Source of the DNA: Mesorhizobium sp. NFR06
Lineage (GTDB): Bacteria > Pseudomonadota > Alphaproteobacteria > Rhizobiales > Rhizobiaceae
Direction of reading: 5' to 3'
Assembly: GCF_900115245.1 (NCBI RefSeq)
Contig: NZ_FOVT01000017.1
Coordinates: forward strand, 1 to 46,258
Length of the DNA stretch: 46,258 nucleotides
Part shown: piece by piece, positions 1 through 7,845 of the stretch
Layout: every line of letters starts with the position of its first letter
How positions within the stretch are numbered: position 1 is the stretch's first letter
Program-made: the position numbers and the translations under genes
The notes under the pieces: generated by a model
What the model was told of the DNA's origin: nothing
Database searches by the model: none
What the model saw: only the letters and a program-made list of their open reading frames with translations

Positions 1-716
1 CCCAGATGCCGCAGCGCCCGCCCGACCTGCGTCAGTCGGCTCTTGTCGACCGCCTCGCCGGCCTTGAGCGTCACGAAATAGTGGCTGCCGCGATCGGTGT
101 AGAGGCTCGATGGCAATCCCTTGGCGACGAAGGTCTCCAGAAGTCCCTGAAAGCTCGACGCCGTGCCTTCCTCGGCAGTCAGGAAGGCCGAATAGAGCGT
201 GCTCGTGGCGTCGTCCATCGTCACGATCAGGTCCAGCATCGGTTGGCCCACCAGCCATTCGTGCCGGCTGCCGTCCTGGTGCAGCATCATTCCTTCGCAC
301 GGCTTTCTCTCGCGCTTGCGCCGGTGCGCCCCGCGCCGCTTGGCCCGCTCGACAAGCCCGGCCGCGTGCAACTGCGTCTTGATGAAGGTGTAGCCCCAGC
401 TGAAATGATGATCGCGTAGCAGGTGCTCGTGGAAATGCTTCACATTCCAGCCAAGGTAGCGATGACGATAAAGCTCAAGCATCTCCTCGATCGCTTCCGC
501 AGGCACCCGACGCGTCGAAATCTTGCCCAAACGCCGGTCGAGCAACCCTGCTTCCCCAGCCTCTTCGTAACGGTCACGGTAGCGGCGAAATTGCCGCTCC
601 GACATGCCCAGCAACTCGCCTGCCTCCATCATCGAAAGATCGCCGCCATTCCAGCGGCTAAGTACGTCCCGAAACTTCTGCATTCTCCGGCCCTGTAGCC
701 ATGCTGTCCGTCTCAT
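1..716 (-). CDS. ISNCY-type (IS1202-like) transposase, N-terminal part
   Basis: A reverse open frame starts with ATG at 716 and runs off the window at position 1, so only about 238 residues are visible. The product begins MRRTAWLQGRRMQKFRDVL. A helix-turn-helix follows at about residues 28-50 (GELLGMSERQFRRYRDRY), as in transposases filed under ISNCY. An integrase-like core comes next, with LIVTMDDATST and LYTDRGSHYF carrying the first two acidic residues expected of a DDE/rve fold; the third lies beyond the window. It should catalyse transposition of its own element. Nothing in the visible part is broken. Assignment to the IS1202-like group is from memory of the family's sequence pattern and is less certain than the transposase call itself. 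Confidence 0.85.
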   Translation of the reverse strand, partial: MRRTAWLQGRRMQKFRDVLSRWNGGDLSMMEAGELLGMSERQFRRYRDRYEEAGEAGLLDRRLGKISTRRVPAEAIEEMLELYRHRYLGWNVKHFHEHLLRDHHFSWGYTFIKTQLHAAGLVERAKRRGAHRRKRERKPCEGMMLHQDGSRHEWLVGQPMLDLIVTMDDATSTLYSAFLTAEEGTASSFQGLLETFVAKGLPSSLYTDRGSHYFVTLKAGEAVDKSRLTQVGRALRHL

Positions 717-744
717 CCCCAGCCTCCATGGGCTGGCAATAAAA

Positions 745-781
745 CCGGACAACTCACGTGCTACCTAATCCGGACAACTCA
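745..781. repeat. Paired 12-nt direct repeats at the IS end
   Basis: CCGGACAACTCA occurs at 745-756 and again at 770-781. Both lie between the transposase start and the presumed tip of the element, the usual place for transposase-binding repeats. The function is inferred from position. Confidence 0.6.
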
Positions 782-810
782 TCTGCTTACGACAGTTTTC
801 CGGCGCCCCG

Positions 811-839
811 CTTGCGTTTATGAGACTTCCCCTCTATAT
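811..839 (+). promoter_or_regulatory. Probable housekeeping promoter of rpsB-tsf
   Basis: CTTGCG at 811-816 and CTATAT at 834-839 are 17 nt apart. This fits the rhizobial sigma-70 type consensus CTTGAC-N17-CTATAT in all but two positions. Transcription would begin near 846 and leave a leader of about 120 nt before rpsB. Confidence 0.7.
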
Positions 840-903
840 GCGCGCTCATTCCACACACGGACTTTGGTGTCTGCCCGGGAGAAATCCGGCTGAAACCTCC
901 GGT

Positions 904-931
904 GGCATCAGGACATTCCGTCCGAAATGCC
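904..931 (+). promoter_or_regulatory. Hairpin in the rpsB leader
   Basis: GGCAT (904-908) pairs with ATGCC (927-931). Inside it GGAC (911-914) pairs with GTCC (920-923) around the loop ATTCC. The structure ends about 37 nt before the rpsB start. Leaders of ribosomal protein genes often bind their own product; that this one binds S2 is inference only. Confidence 0.4.
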
Positions 932-967
932 TGTGTCCGTGGAGGCCAACCGGAAAGGAACTAAAGA

Positions 968-1747
968 ATGGCTCTGCCTGATTACAGCATGCGCCAGCTT
1001 TTGGAAGCTGGTGTTCACTTCGGCCACCAGACCCACCGCTGGAACCCGAAAATGGCGCCCTACATCTATGGCGCCCGCAACAACATCCACATCATCGACC
1101 TGTCGCAGACGGTGCCGTTGCTGCACCAGGCGCTGAAGCAGGTGTCCGACACCGTCGCCAAGGGCGGCCGCGTGCTGTTCGTCGGCACCAAGCGCCAGGC
1201 GTCCGACATCGTCGCCGACGCCGCACAGCGCTCGGCCCAGTACTACGTCAATTCGCGTTGGCTCGGCGGCATGCTGACCAACTGGAAGACGATCTCGAAT
1301 TCGATCCAGCGCCTGCGCAAGCTCGACGAGACGCTCGCCGGCGAGGCGCAGGGCCTGACCAAGAAGGAGCGCCTCAACCTCGATCGCGAGCGCGAGAAGC
1401 TCAACAAGGCGCTGGGCGGTATCAAGGACATGGGCTCGACGCCGGACCTGATGTTCGTCATCGACACCAACAAGGAAGCGATCGCGATCCTCGAGGCCAA
1501 GCGCCTCGGCATTCCGGTCGTGGCCATCATCGATTCGAACTGCGACCCGGACAAGATCGACTTCCCGATCCCCGGCAATGATGACGCGGCCCGCGCCATC
1601 CAGCTCTATTGCGATCTGATCGCCAAGGCGGCAATCGACGGCATCGCCCGCCAGCAGGGCGCGCTCGGCGTCGATATCGGCGCTTCGGCCGAGGCTCCGG
1701 TCGAGCCGGCGCTCGACACTCCGGCCGCGCAGACCCCGGAAGCTTGA
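968..1747 (+). CDS. rpsB: 30S ribosomal protein S2
   Basis: The 259-residue product is S2 of the small ribosomal subunit, which sits between head and body of the 30S particle and helps recruit S1. The sequence shows the family hallmarks: an N-terminal LLEAGVHFGHQTHRWNPKM, then FVGTKRQA, the SRWLGGMLTNWKT block at about residues 95-107, and PDLMFVIDTNKE. The last 25 residues are an Ala/Pro-rich tail of the kind seen in alphaproteobacterial S2. The start at 968 follows AAGGAACTAAAGA. It is the first gene of the rpsB-tsf pair, behind a strong promoter and a 120-nt leader. A hairpin in the 119-nt gap to tsf may adjust the ratio of the two products. Confidence 0.98.
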   Translation: MALPDYSMRQLLEAGVHFGHQTHRWNPKMAPYIYGARNNIHIIDLSQTVPLLHQALKQVSDTVAKGGRVLFVGTKRQASDIVADAAQRSAQYYVNSRWLGGMLTNWKTISNSIQRLRKLDETLAGEAQGLTKKERLNLDREREKLNKALGGIKDMGSTPDLMFVIDTNKEAIAILEAKRLGIPVVAIIDSNCDPDKIDFPIPGNDDAARAIQLYCDLIAKAAIDGIARQQGALGVDIGASAEAPVEPALDTPAAQTPEA

Positions 1748-1752
1748 TAAGC

Positions 1753-1772
1753 GAAGGCCGGTTCCGGCCTTC
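1753..1772 (+). terminator. Hairpin between rpsB and tsf (attenuator)
   Basis: GAAGGCCGG (1753-1761) and CCGGCCTTC (1764-1772) form a perfect inverted repeat just after the rpsB stop. No U-run follows, so it is more likely a partial terminator or an mRNA-end stabiliser than a full stop. Confidence 0.55.
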
Positions 1773-1866
1773 ATCATTCCAATAAATTGGCGCGCTACAG
1801 CGCTTCTGCCGGGCGCATCATCGAGCACCGATGGTGCGTCGGCGCATTTGAACCAAAGAGGCGACA

Positions 1867-2787
1867 ATGAGCATTTCGGCTGCACAGGTCAAAGAACTCC
1901 GCGACTTGACCGGCGCGGGCATGATGGACTGCAAGGCGGCGTTGAACGAGACCAACGGCGACATGGAGGCGGCCGTCGACTGGCTGCGCAAGAAGGGCAT
2001 TTCCAAGGCCGACAAGAAGGCCGGGCGCACTGCCGCCGAAGGCCTGATCGGTGTCGATGCCGGCGTGCGTGAGGCCGCCATTGTCGAAGTCAACTCCGAG
2101 ACCGATTTCGTCGCCCGCAACGAGCAGTTCCAGGAACTGGTCCGCAACGTCGCGAAGGTCGCGCTTGCCTATGGCGCGACGGAAGCGGTCGCTGCCGCCA
2201 AGTATCCGGGCTCCGACAAGTCGGTTACCGAGACCATCAAGGACGCGGTCGGCACCATCGGTGAGAACATCAATTTCCGCCGTTCGGCCAAGCTTGCCGT
2301 GCCGCATGGCGCGGTGGCGACCTATGTCCACAATGCCGTTGCCGATGGCCTCGGCAAGCTCGGCGTGCTGGTTGCGATCGAGACCACCGGCAACGAGCAT
2401 GCCGCCAACGCCTTTGCCCGCCAGGTTGCGATGCATGTCGCGGCCAGCAACCCGGTCGCGCTGACCGCCGAGGAGGTGGATCCGGCGCTGGTCGAACGCG
2501 AGAAGGCGATCTTCTCCGATCAGGCGCGCCAGTCCGGCAAGCCGGAAGCGATCATCGAGAAGATGGTCGAGGGCCGCCTGCGCAAGTTCTATGAAGAGGT
2601 CGTGCTTTTGAAGCAGGCTTTCGTGCTCAATCCCGACGTCACCGTCGAGAAGGCGCTGAAGGATGCCGAGAAGGAGATCGGCGCTCCGGCCAAGATCACC
2701 GCTTACCTGCGCTTCGCGCTCGGCGAAGGTATCGAGAAGGAAACGACCGACTTCGCGGCGGAAGTCGCGGCCGCGGTCAAGAAATAG
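1867..2787 (+). CDS. tsf: Translation elongation factor Ts
   Basis: EF-Ts exchanges GDP for GTP on EF-Tu in the cytoplasm. The 306-residue product has the N-terminal UBA-like domain (VKELRDLTGAGMMDCKAAL), then the family signature around KKGISKADKKAGRTAAEG. The core motif NSETDFVARNEQF, which contacts EF-Tu, is at about residues 77-89, and the paired core subdomains have the usual length. The start follows AAAGAGGCGACA. It is the second gene of the rpsB-tsf unit. In related genomes pyrH and frr follow directly, but here a hairpin and a 2.8-kb accessory block come first. Confidence 0.98.
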   Translation: MSISAAQVKELRDLTGAGMMDCKAALNETNGDMEAAVDWLRKKGISKADKKAGRTAAEGLIGVDAGVREAAIVEVNSETDFVARNEQFQELVRNVAKVALAYGATEAVAAAKYPGSDKSVTETIKDAVGTIGENINFRRSAKLAVPHGAVATYVHNAVADGLGKLGVLVAIETTGNEHAANAFARQVAMHVAASNPVALTAEEVDPALVEREKAIFSDQARQSGKPEAIIEKMVEGRLRKFYEEVVLLKQAFVLNPDVTVEKALKDAEKEIGAPAKITAYLRFALGEGIEKETTDFAAEVAAAVKK

Positions 2788-2797
2788 CTCTGATCCA

Positions 2798-2818
2798 AGG
2801 GAACGCGCCGCGTTCCCT
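2798..2818 (+). terminator. Hairpin terminator after tsf
   Basis: AGGGAACG (2798-2805) pairs with CGTTCCCT (2811-2818), and the stem may gain one more pair (2806 with 2810). It starts 10 nt after the tsf stop. The tail GAAATGAG has no clear U-run. It probably closes the rpsB-tsf transcript before the convergent LysR gene. Confidence 0.6.
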
Positions 2819-2837
2819 GAAATGAGAGCATAAGAGC

Positions 2838-3764
2838 TCAGGCGACTCGGTCGGGTGTCCGCATGGATGCCCGGCCGATTTCTTGTGCGCTATCGATGAA
2901 GGCGCGGAGCTTCGGCGCCATCGACGCGCGGCGCGGGAAATAAAGGAAGAGGCCGGGCTCCTCGATCGCCGTCTGCGGCAGGACTTGGGTGAGGCGGCCG
3001 GCGGCCAGGTCGGAGCGCACCAGCGGCTCGAACACATAGGCGAGGCCGACGCCGGCCAGCGCAAGATCAATGGCAGCGAGCGAATCCGTAACGATAGCCG
3101 TGCCGCGCGTCTCGACGAAGACGTCCTTGCCATTCTCGGTCAGGTCCCAGCGATACAAAGCGCCGGAACGAACCAGCCGGTAGCCGATACAGTTGTGGTT
3201 GGCGAGATCGGCCACGTCGCGCGGACGGCCGCGCTTTCCGATATAGGCGGGCGAGGCGACGATCACGGCCTTGAACGGCGGCGTCAGCCGCACCGTTATC
3301 ATGTCCTGCGCGATCATTTCGCCGAGCCTGACCCCGGCGTCAAAACCTTCGCCGACGATATCGATAAGTCCCTGGTCGGCAACGATCTCGACCGTCACAT
3401 CGGGATAGCGTTCGGCCATGGCCGCGACCACTGGCGTCACCGCCAGGGGGATCGCTATGTTGGAGGCGTTGATCCTGAGCAGGCCGGCCGGCCTTCCCTT
3501 CACACCGCGGATGCGGTCCATCCGCTCGGCGATGTCCTGCAGGGCTGGGGCCGCCGTGTCCACCAGCGCCTTGCCGGCTTCCGTTAGGGAAACGCTGCGC
3601 GTCGTGCGGGCGAAGAGGGGCTGGCCGATGCGCTCTTCCACCAGCCGCACCGCATGGCTGACCGCCGACGGGCTCATGCCGAGCTCCGCCGCGGCGAGCG
3701 CGAAGCCGCCGCGCCGCGCCACGGCGACGATGACGGGCAGATGAGTGAGCAGATCGCGATCCAT
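2838..3764 (-). CDS. LysR-family transcriptional regulator
   Basis: The 308-residue product has an N-terminal winged helix-turn-helix at about residues 1-65 (GGFALAAAELGMSPSAVSHA, then LFARTTRSVSLTEAGKAL). A periplasmic-binding-protein-like effector domain follows from about residue 90. LysR regulators usually control a divergent gene; here the divergent neighbour is the NTF2-like gene at 3880, with the aldo/keto reductase behind it, so these are the likely targets. The 115-nt intergenic region shows no unambiguous T-N11-A operator that I would commit to. The effector is unknown. The gene belongs to a block lying between tsf and pyrH. Confidence 0.93.
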   Translation of the reverse strand: MDRDLLTHLPVIVAVARRGGFALAAAELGMSPSAVSHAVRLVEERIGQPLFARTTRSVSLTEAGKALVDTAAPALQDIAERMDRIRGVKGRPAGLLRINASNIAIPLAVTPVVAAMAERYPDVTVEIVADQGLIDIVGEGFDAGVRLGEMIAQDMITVRLTPPFKAVIVASPAYIGKRGRPRDVADLANHNCIGYRLVRSGALYRWDLTENGKDVFVETRGTAIVTDSLAAIDLALAGVGLAYVFEPLVRSDLAAGRLTQVLPQTAIEEPGLFLYFPRRASMAPKLRAFIDSAQEIGRASMRTPDRVA

Positions 3765-3879
3765 TCATGAGCCATATCGCATAGTCTTTTCAAACAATGC
3801 AATCTTATCGATGTTCGCACACATGCTCATATCTGTCCTCAACACATCGGCGGCGGGCTGATGCTCGAGGAGAAGCGAT

Positions 3880-4407
3880 ATGAACGCGTTGAGACATGCA
3901 ACTCTTGCCGCAGGCGTGGCGCTGGCGCCGATCGATGCCGGCGGTGCCGAACCGGCCGGCTGGCAGGCCCTTGCCGACGAGCGCGCCGTCATCCGAATCG
4001 CCGACGCCATCGACCGCGCGGTGGACGCGCAGGACTGGAAGCTGGCGCGCAGCTATTTCGCCGACCGCGTCACTGCCGATTTCAGCAGCCTGTCCGGGCA
4101 GCCCGCGGCCAACATTGCTTCCGACGATCTGATCGGCGCCTGGGCGGGCAACCTCAAGGGCAGCAAGACCAGCCTGCATCTGCGCACCAACCATCAGGTC
4201 GAACTCCAGGCCGACGCCGCGACCGTTCGTTCCAACGGCTATGCCTGGAACCGGATGGAAGGCAATGGCGATCCGCTCTGGGAGGTCTGGGGAACCTATG
4301 AGCATCACCTGACGCGCTCCGGCGCGGGATGGAAGGTCGACGGCTTCACTTTCCGCATGACGCACGAGCGCGGCAATCCCTGGGTCAAGGCGACCCCCGG
4401 GCAGTAA
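3880..4407 (+). CDS. Exported NTF2/SnoaL-like protein
   Basis: The 175-residue product begins with a short hydrophobic stretch (LAAGVALAPIDAGGAEPA), consistent with a signal peptide. The rest resembles the SnoaL/NTF2-like cone fold: an N-terminal helix IADAIDRAVDAQDWKLARSY, a middle strand region LHLRTNHQVELQADAATVRS, and a C-terminal GAGWKVDGFTFRMTHERG. Such folds serve as small enzymes (cyclases, isomerases) or as binding proteins, and no catalytic residues can be named here. GAGGAGAAG lies just upstream of the start. The aldo/keto reductase begins 32 nt downstream, so the two probably share a transcript controlled by the divergent LysR regulator. The substrate is unknown. Confidence 0.75.
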   Translation: MNALRHATLAAGVALAPIDAGGAEPAGWQALADERAVIRIADAIDRAVDAQDWKLARSYFADRVTADFSSLSGQPAANIASDDLIGAWAGNLKGSKTSLHLRTNHQVELQADAATVRSNGYAWNRMEGNGDPLWEVWGTYEHHLTRSGAGWKVDGFTFRMTHERGNPWVKATPGQ

Positions 4408-4439
4408 ATGGCAACAATCGGATCGGAAAGGACAATATC

Positions 4440-5549
4440 ATGACCATGAGCTATTACACGCTTGGCAACAGCGGTCTGCGCGTCAGCCGGCTGGCGCTCG
4501 GTACCATGACTTTCGGCACCGAATGGGGCTGGGGCGCGAACAGGGACACCGCCCGTGCGATGTTCGACGCCTATGTCGAAGCGGGCGGCAACTTCTTCGA
4601 CACCGCGGACCTCTACACCGGCGGCACCGCCGAGACCTGGCTGGGCGAGTTCGTCGCCGAGCGCGGCCTGCGCGACAAGGCGGTGATCGCCACCAAATTC
4701 ACCTTCAACTCAGAGGCTGGCAATCCGAATGCCGGCGGCAATGGTCGCAAGAACATCATGCGTGCGGTGGACGCCTCGCTGAAGCGGCTCGGCACCGACT
4801 ATATCGACCTTTACCTGCTACACGTCTGGGACCGGATCACCCCGGCCGAGGAGGTGCTGCGCACGTTGGACGACCTCGTTCGCGCCGGCAAGGTGCGCCA
4901 TATCGGCCTTTCCGACGTGCCGGCCTGGTATGCCAGCCGCGCCCAGGCGATTGCCGAACTGCGCGGCTATGAGCCGGTCTCGGCGCTGCAACTTGAATAT
5001 TCGCTTGCGGAGCGCGCCATCGAGCATGAATACGTGCCGTTCGCCACGCGTCATGGCGCCGGCATCATGGTGTGGAGCCCGTTGGCCAGCGGCCTGCTGA
5101 GCGGCAAATACAAGCCGACGCAGGCAGGAAACGCCGGGAGGCTTGACGGTTTCCGCAACACCACGCATCCCGGTTTCCAGAAGTTCAGCGACCGTAATTG
5201 GGCGATCGTGGCGGAACTCGAGAAGGTGGCCGCCGAGCTCGGCCGCAGCATGGCTCAGATCGCGCTCAACTGGGTGGCGACGCAGCCCGGCGTCGCTTCC
5301 GTAATCCTTGGAGCGACGAAGCTCGCGCAGTTGCAGGATAATCTCGCCGCGCTTGACTTTTCGATCCCCGGCGAGCTTCGCAAGCGCCTGGAAAAGGTCA
5401 GCGCCACGCCGGCGCCGTTCCCGCATTCCTATTTCGGCTCCGAGATCCAAGTCCGGGTAACCGGCGGCGCCGTGACCGGCGACAAGCCGGCTGGTTATTC
5501 GCCTCCGGTCATGATCGAAGGCGAGGCGGTGAGCATCTCAAGCAACTGA
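4440..5549 (+). CDS. Aldo/keto reductase
   Basis: The 369-residue product is a cytoplasmic NADPH-dependent aldo/keto reductase with the complete catalytic tetrad D54, Y59, K86 and H128, in the contexts FFDTADLYTGG, VIATKFTF and DLYLLHVWD. The C-terminal half carries ALNWVATQPGVASVILGATK, typical of the cofactor-binding part of the family. The reading frame stays open upstream to 4329. ATG at 4440 is preferred because GGAAAGGA lies 8-15 nt before it and the mature family start (YYTLGNSGLRVSRL) follows at once. It is probably co-transcribed with the NTF2-like gene. The substrate cannot be told from sequence. A strong hairpin ends the unit before pyrH. Confidence 0.92.
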   Translation: MTMSYYTLGNSGLRVSRLALGTMTFGTEWGWGANRDTARAMFDAYVEAGGNFFDTADLYTGGTAETWLGEFVAERGLRDKAVIATKFTFNSEAGNPNAGGNGRKNIMRAVDASLKRLGTDYIDLYLLHVWDRITPAEEVLRTLDDLVRAGKVRHIGLSDVPAWYASRAQAIAELRGYEPVSALQLEYSLAERAIEHEYVPFATRHGAGIMVWSPLASGLLSGKYKPTQAGNAGRLDGFRNTTHPGFQKFSDRNWAIVAELEKVAAELGRSMAQIALNWVATQPGVASVILGATKLAQLQDNLAALDFSIPGELRKRLEKVSATPAPFPHSYFGSEIQVRVTGGAVTGDKPAGYSPPVMIEGEAVSISSN

Positions 5550-5593
5550 TGAAAAAGGCGGCAACTGACCGAAAAAGCCTGGAATTTTGCACG

Positions 5594-5622
5594 AGGGCGC
5601 GGCGTGACATCGCCGCGCCCTT
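5594..5622 (+). terminator. Strong hairpin terminator after the aldo/keto reductase
   Basis: GGGCGCGGCG (5595-5604) and CGCCGCGCCC (5611-5620) form a perfect 10-bp stem around TGACAT, extended by an A-T pair. TTCGTGT follows. It separates the accessory block from pyrH. Confidence 0.75.
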
Positions 5623-5717
5623 CGTGTATCGGGTCAACCCGTCATGACAGCATCGCCGGGTGAAGCGGGGGCGGTTTTGCCTCCAAAATTGCCGCGCCGA
5701 GATATTCGAGGATCCAG

Positions 5718-6440
5718 ATGACGGAAAAGCCCCTCTATCGACGTGTCGTGCTGAAGGCTTCCGGCGAAGCGTTGATGGGCGAGCAGCATTTCGGCATCGA
5801 TGTCTCGGTGGTCGACCGCATTGCCGCCGACATCGCCGAGGCGCGCGCGCTGGGTGTCGAAGTCGGCGTCGTCATCGGCGGCGGCAATATTTTTCGTGGC
5901 GTGGCGGTGGCTTCGAAGGGCGGCGACCGCGTCACCGGCGATCACATGGGCATGCTTGCCACCGTCATCAACTCGCTGGCGCTGCGCACCTCGCTGAACA
6001 AGATCGGGGTCGACGCCGTCGTGCTTTCCGCGATTGCCATGCCGGAACTCTGCGAGAGCTTCTCCCAGCGCCAGGCGACCGCCTATATGAACCAGGGCAA
6101 GGTGGTCATCTTCGCGGGCGGCACCGGCAATCCGTTCTTCACCACCGATTCGGCCGCCGCCCTTCGCGCCGCCGAGATCGGCGCCGACGCGCTGTTCAAG
6201 GGCACGCAGGTCGACGGGGTCTATTCAGCCGATCCCAAGAAGGACCCGAACGCGGTCCGCTTCGACCGTATCAGCCACGCGGAAGTCATCAAACGCGGGC
6301 TTGCGATCATGGATACGGCCGCGATTGCACTTGCGCGCGAAAACAACATTCCGATAATCGTCTATTCGATCCACGAGAAAGGTGGTTTCGGCGACATTCT
6401 GAGGGGCGGCGGCCATTGCACGGTCGTCGCCGACAAATGA
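5718..6440 (+). CDS. pyrH: Uridylate kinase
   Basis: PyrH phosphorylates UMP to UDP with ATP and works as a hexamer of the amino-acid-kinase fold. The 240-residue product shows the N-terminal VVLKASGEALMG, the glycine-rich GVVIGGGNIFRG at about residues 52-63, and the C-terminal DILRGGGHCTVV. AGGAT precedes the start. It opens the long forward run through lpxB. In related genomes it follows tsf directly; here it lies 2.9 kb further on, so it needs its own promoter. A TTGCCT-N17-AGATAT match at 5677-5705 lies too close to the start to be convincing. Confidence 0.97.
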   Translation: MTEKPLYRRVVLKASGEALMGEQHFGIDVSVVDRIAADIAEARALGVEVGVVIGGGNIFRGVAVASKGGDRVTGDHMGMLATVINSLALRTSLNKIGVDAVVLSAIAMPELCESFSQRQATAYMNQGKVVIFAGGTGNPFFTTDSAAALRAAEIGADALFKGTQVDGVYSADPKKDPNAVRFDRISHAEVIKRGLAIMDTAAIALARENNIPIIVYSIHEKGGFGDILRGGGHCTVVADK

Positions 6441-6528
6441 TCGGGGCCGCGATCCGTTAAACGACTGCGGAACCTCGGATGCGACCAAGACAAGCAGTGA
6501 ACCCGGCGAACGGGTCGAGGAGATGATC

Positions 6529-7083
6529 ATGAGTGGCGAGTACGAAGACCTGAAGCGACGCATGGACGGGGCGATCGCCGCCTTCAAGCACGATCTGGCT
6601 TCGCTGCGCACCGGCCGGGCCTCCAGCAACCTGCTCGACGCCGTCCAGGTGCAGGCTTACGGCACGGCGATGCCGATCAACCAGGTGGCCAATGTGACGG
6701 TGCCGGAGCCGCGCATGATTTCGGTCTCGGTCTGGGACAAGTCGATGGTCAGCGCCGTCGACCGCGCCATCCGCGAAGCCAATCTCGGCTTCAATCCGAT
6801 CGTCGACGGCACCAATTTGAGGATTCCGCTGCCCGAACTCAACGAGCAGCGGCGCAAGGAACTGGTCAAGATCTCGCATGGTTATGCCGAGAACGCCCGC
6901 GTCGCGGTGCGCCATGTCCGCCGCGACGGCATGGATTTCCTCAAGAAGGCCGAGAAAGACGGCACCATCAGCGAGGACGATCAGCGCAAGCGGTCCGACC
7001 AGGTTCAAAAGCTGACCGACGAGATGATCAGCACCATCGACCACCTGCTTTCCGATAAGGAAGCTGAAATCATGCAGGTTTAG
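6529..7083 (+). CDS. frr: Ribosome recycling factor
   Basis: RRF splits the post-termination ribosome together with EF-G. The 184-residue product matches the family in length (E. coli has 185) and shows ASLRTGRASSNLLD, the MPINQVANVTVPEPR block and the C-terminal helix KLTDEMISTIDHLLSDKE. An in-frame ATG also exists at 6523, but GAGGAG at 6517-6522 would then touch the start codon. ATG at 6529 leaves a normal spacing of 6 nt and is preferred. It lies 88 nt after pyrH and 30 nt before uppS in the same transcript. Confidence 0.97.
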   Translation: MSGEYEDLKRRMDGAIAAFKHDLASLRTGRASSNLLDAVQVQAYGTAMPINQVANVTVPEPRMISVSVWDKSMVSAVDRAIREANLGFNPIVDGTNLRIPLPELNEQRRKELVKISHGYAENARVAVRHVRRDGMDFLKKAEKDGTISEDDQRKRSDQVQKLTDEMISTIDHLLSDKEAEIMQV

Positions 7084-7113
7084 GGTCGGGTGTTCCGGCC
7101 CGAAAGCGAGACA

Positions 7114-7833
7114 ATGGCAACGCCCGCGCATGTCGCGATCATCATGGACGGAAACGGACGCTGGGCCAAGGCGAGGGGCCTGCCGCGCCTTGCCGGCCAC
7201 CGCGCCGGCGTCGAGGCCTTGCGCAAGACCGTGCGTGCGGCGCCTGAACTCGGCATCTCCTATCTGACGGTCTACGCCTTCTCCTCAGAGAACTGGTCGC
7301 GGCCGAAATCCGAGGTCAGCGACCTTATGGGTCTGTTGAAGCTGTTCATCCGCCGCGATCTTGCCGAACTGCATCAGAACGGCGTGCGGGTGAGGGTGAT
7401 CGGCGACAAGCAGGGGTTGCAGTCTGACATCAGGGGCCTGCTGCAGGAGGCCGAATCGCTGACCGCCGGCAACGAAGCGCTGACGCTGGTCATCGCCTTC
7501 AACTATGGCGGCCGTGACGAGATCGTGCGCACCGCGCGCAAGCTGGCGGATGCCGTTGCGCGCGGCGACATGGCCAGCGACGCGATCACGGCGGAAAGCT
7601 TTGCCGCTTCGCTCGATACCCATGGTATTCCCGATCCCGAACTGGTGATCCGGACCAGCGGCGAGCTCAGGCTGTCGAACTTCCTTCTCTGGCAAGCCGC
7701 CTATAGCGAGCTTGTCTTCCTGCCTTGCTATTGGCCGGACTTCAGCCGCGAGCATCTGGCCGATGCCTTGCGCGACTTTGCCGGCCGGGAACGACGCTTC
7801 GGCGGGCTTGCCGCCCGCGACGTCGCGCTCTAG
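7114..7833 (+). CDS. uppS: Undecaprenyl diphosphate synthase (di-trans,poly-cis)
   Basis: This cis-prenyltransferase adds isopentenyl units to farnesyl diphosphate to make the C55 lipid carrier of peptidoglycan and O-antigen synthesis. The 239-residue product has the signature IIMDGNGRWAK with the Mg-binding Asp at residue 12. It also has the YAFSSENWSRP block and the C-terminal RTSGELRLSNFLLWQ at about residues 179-193. A GTG at 7090 would add 8 residues. ATG at 7114 is preferred because the family start comes directly after it. Translation probably follows on from frr, and cdsA begins 12 nt after the stop. Confidence 0.96.
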   Translation: MATPAHVAIIMDGNGRWAKARGLPRLAGHRAGVEALRKTVRAAPELGISYLTVYAFSSENWSRPKSEVSDLMGLLKLFIRRDLAELHQNGVRVRVIGDKQGLQSDIRGLLQEAESLTAGNEALTLVIAFNYGGRDEIVRTARKLADAVARGDMASDAITAESFAASLDTHGIPDPELVIRTSGELRLSNFLLWQAAYSELVFLPCYWPDFSREHLADALRDFAGRERRFGGLAARDVAL

Positions 7834-7845
7834 GCGCCGCCGCGA

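Larger units (their letters stand above)
1..794 (-). mobile_element. Insertion sequence, one end and part of its transposase
   Basis: The element includes the reverse transposase gene and about 75 nt beyond its start codon. That stretch carries two direct copies of CCGGACAACTCA (745-756 and 770-781), 25 nt apart in register, which look like transposase binding sites in a terminal region. The probable outer end, read on the reverse strand, is TGTCGTAAGCAGATGAG, which puts the boundary near 790-794. The other end and any target duplication are outside the window, so the exact boundary is inferred. The element stops about 20 nt short of the -35 box of the rpsB promoter. Confidence 0.65.

Noticed and set aside
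3765..3879. LysR operator (T-N11-A dyad) between lysR and the NTF2-like gene
   Set aside because: A few weak dyads exist, such as TGC-N16-GCA, but none is clearly better than chance in this short region.
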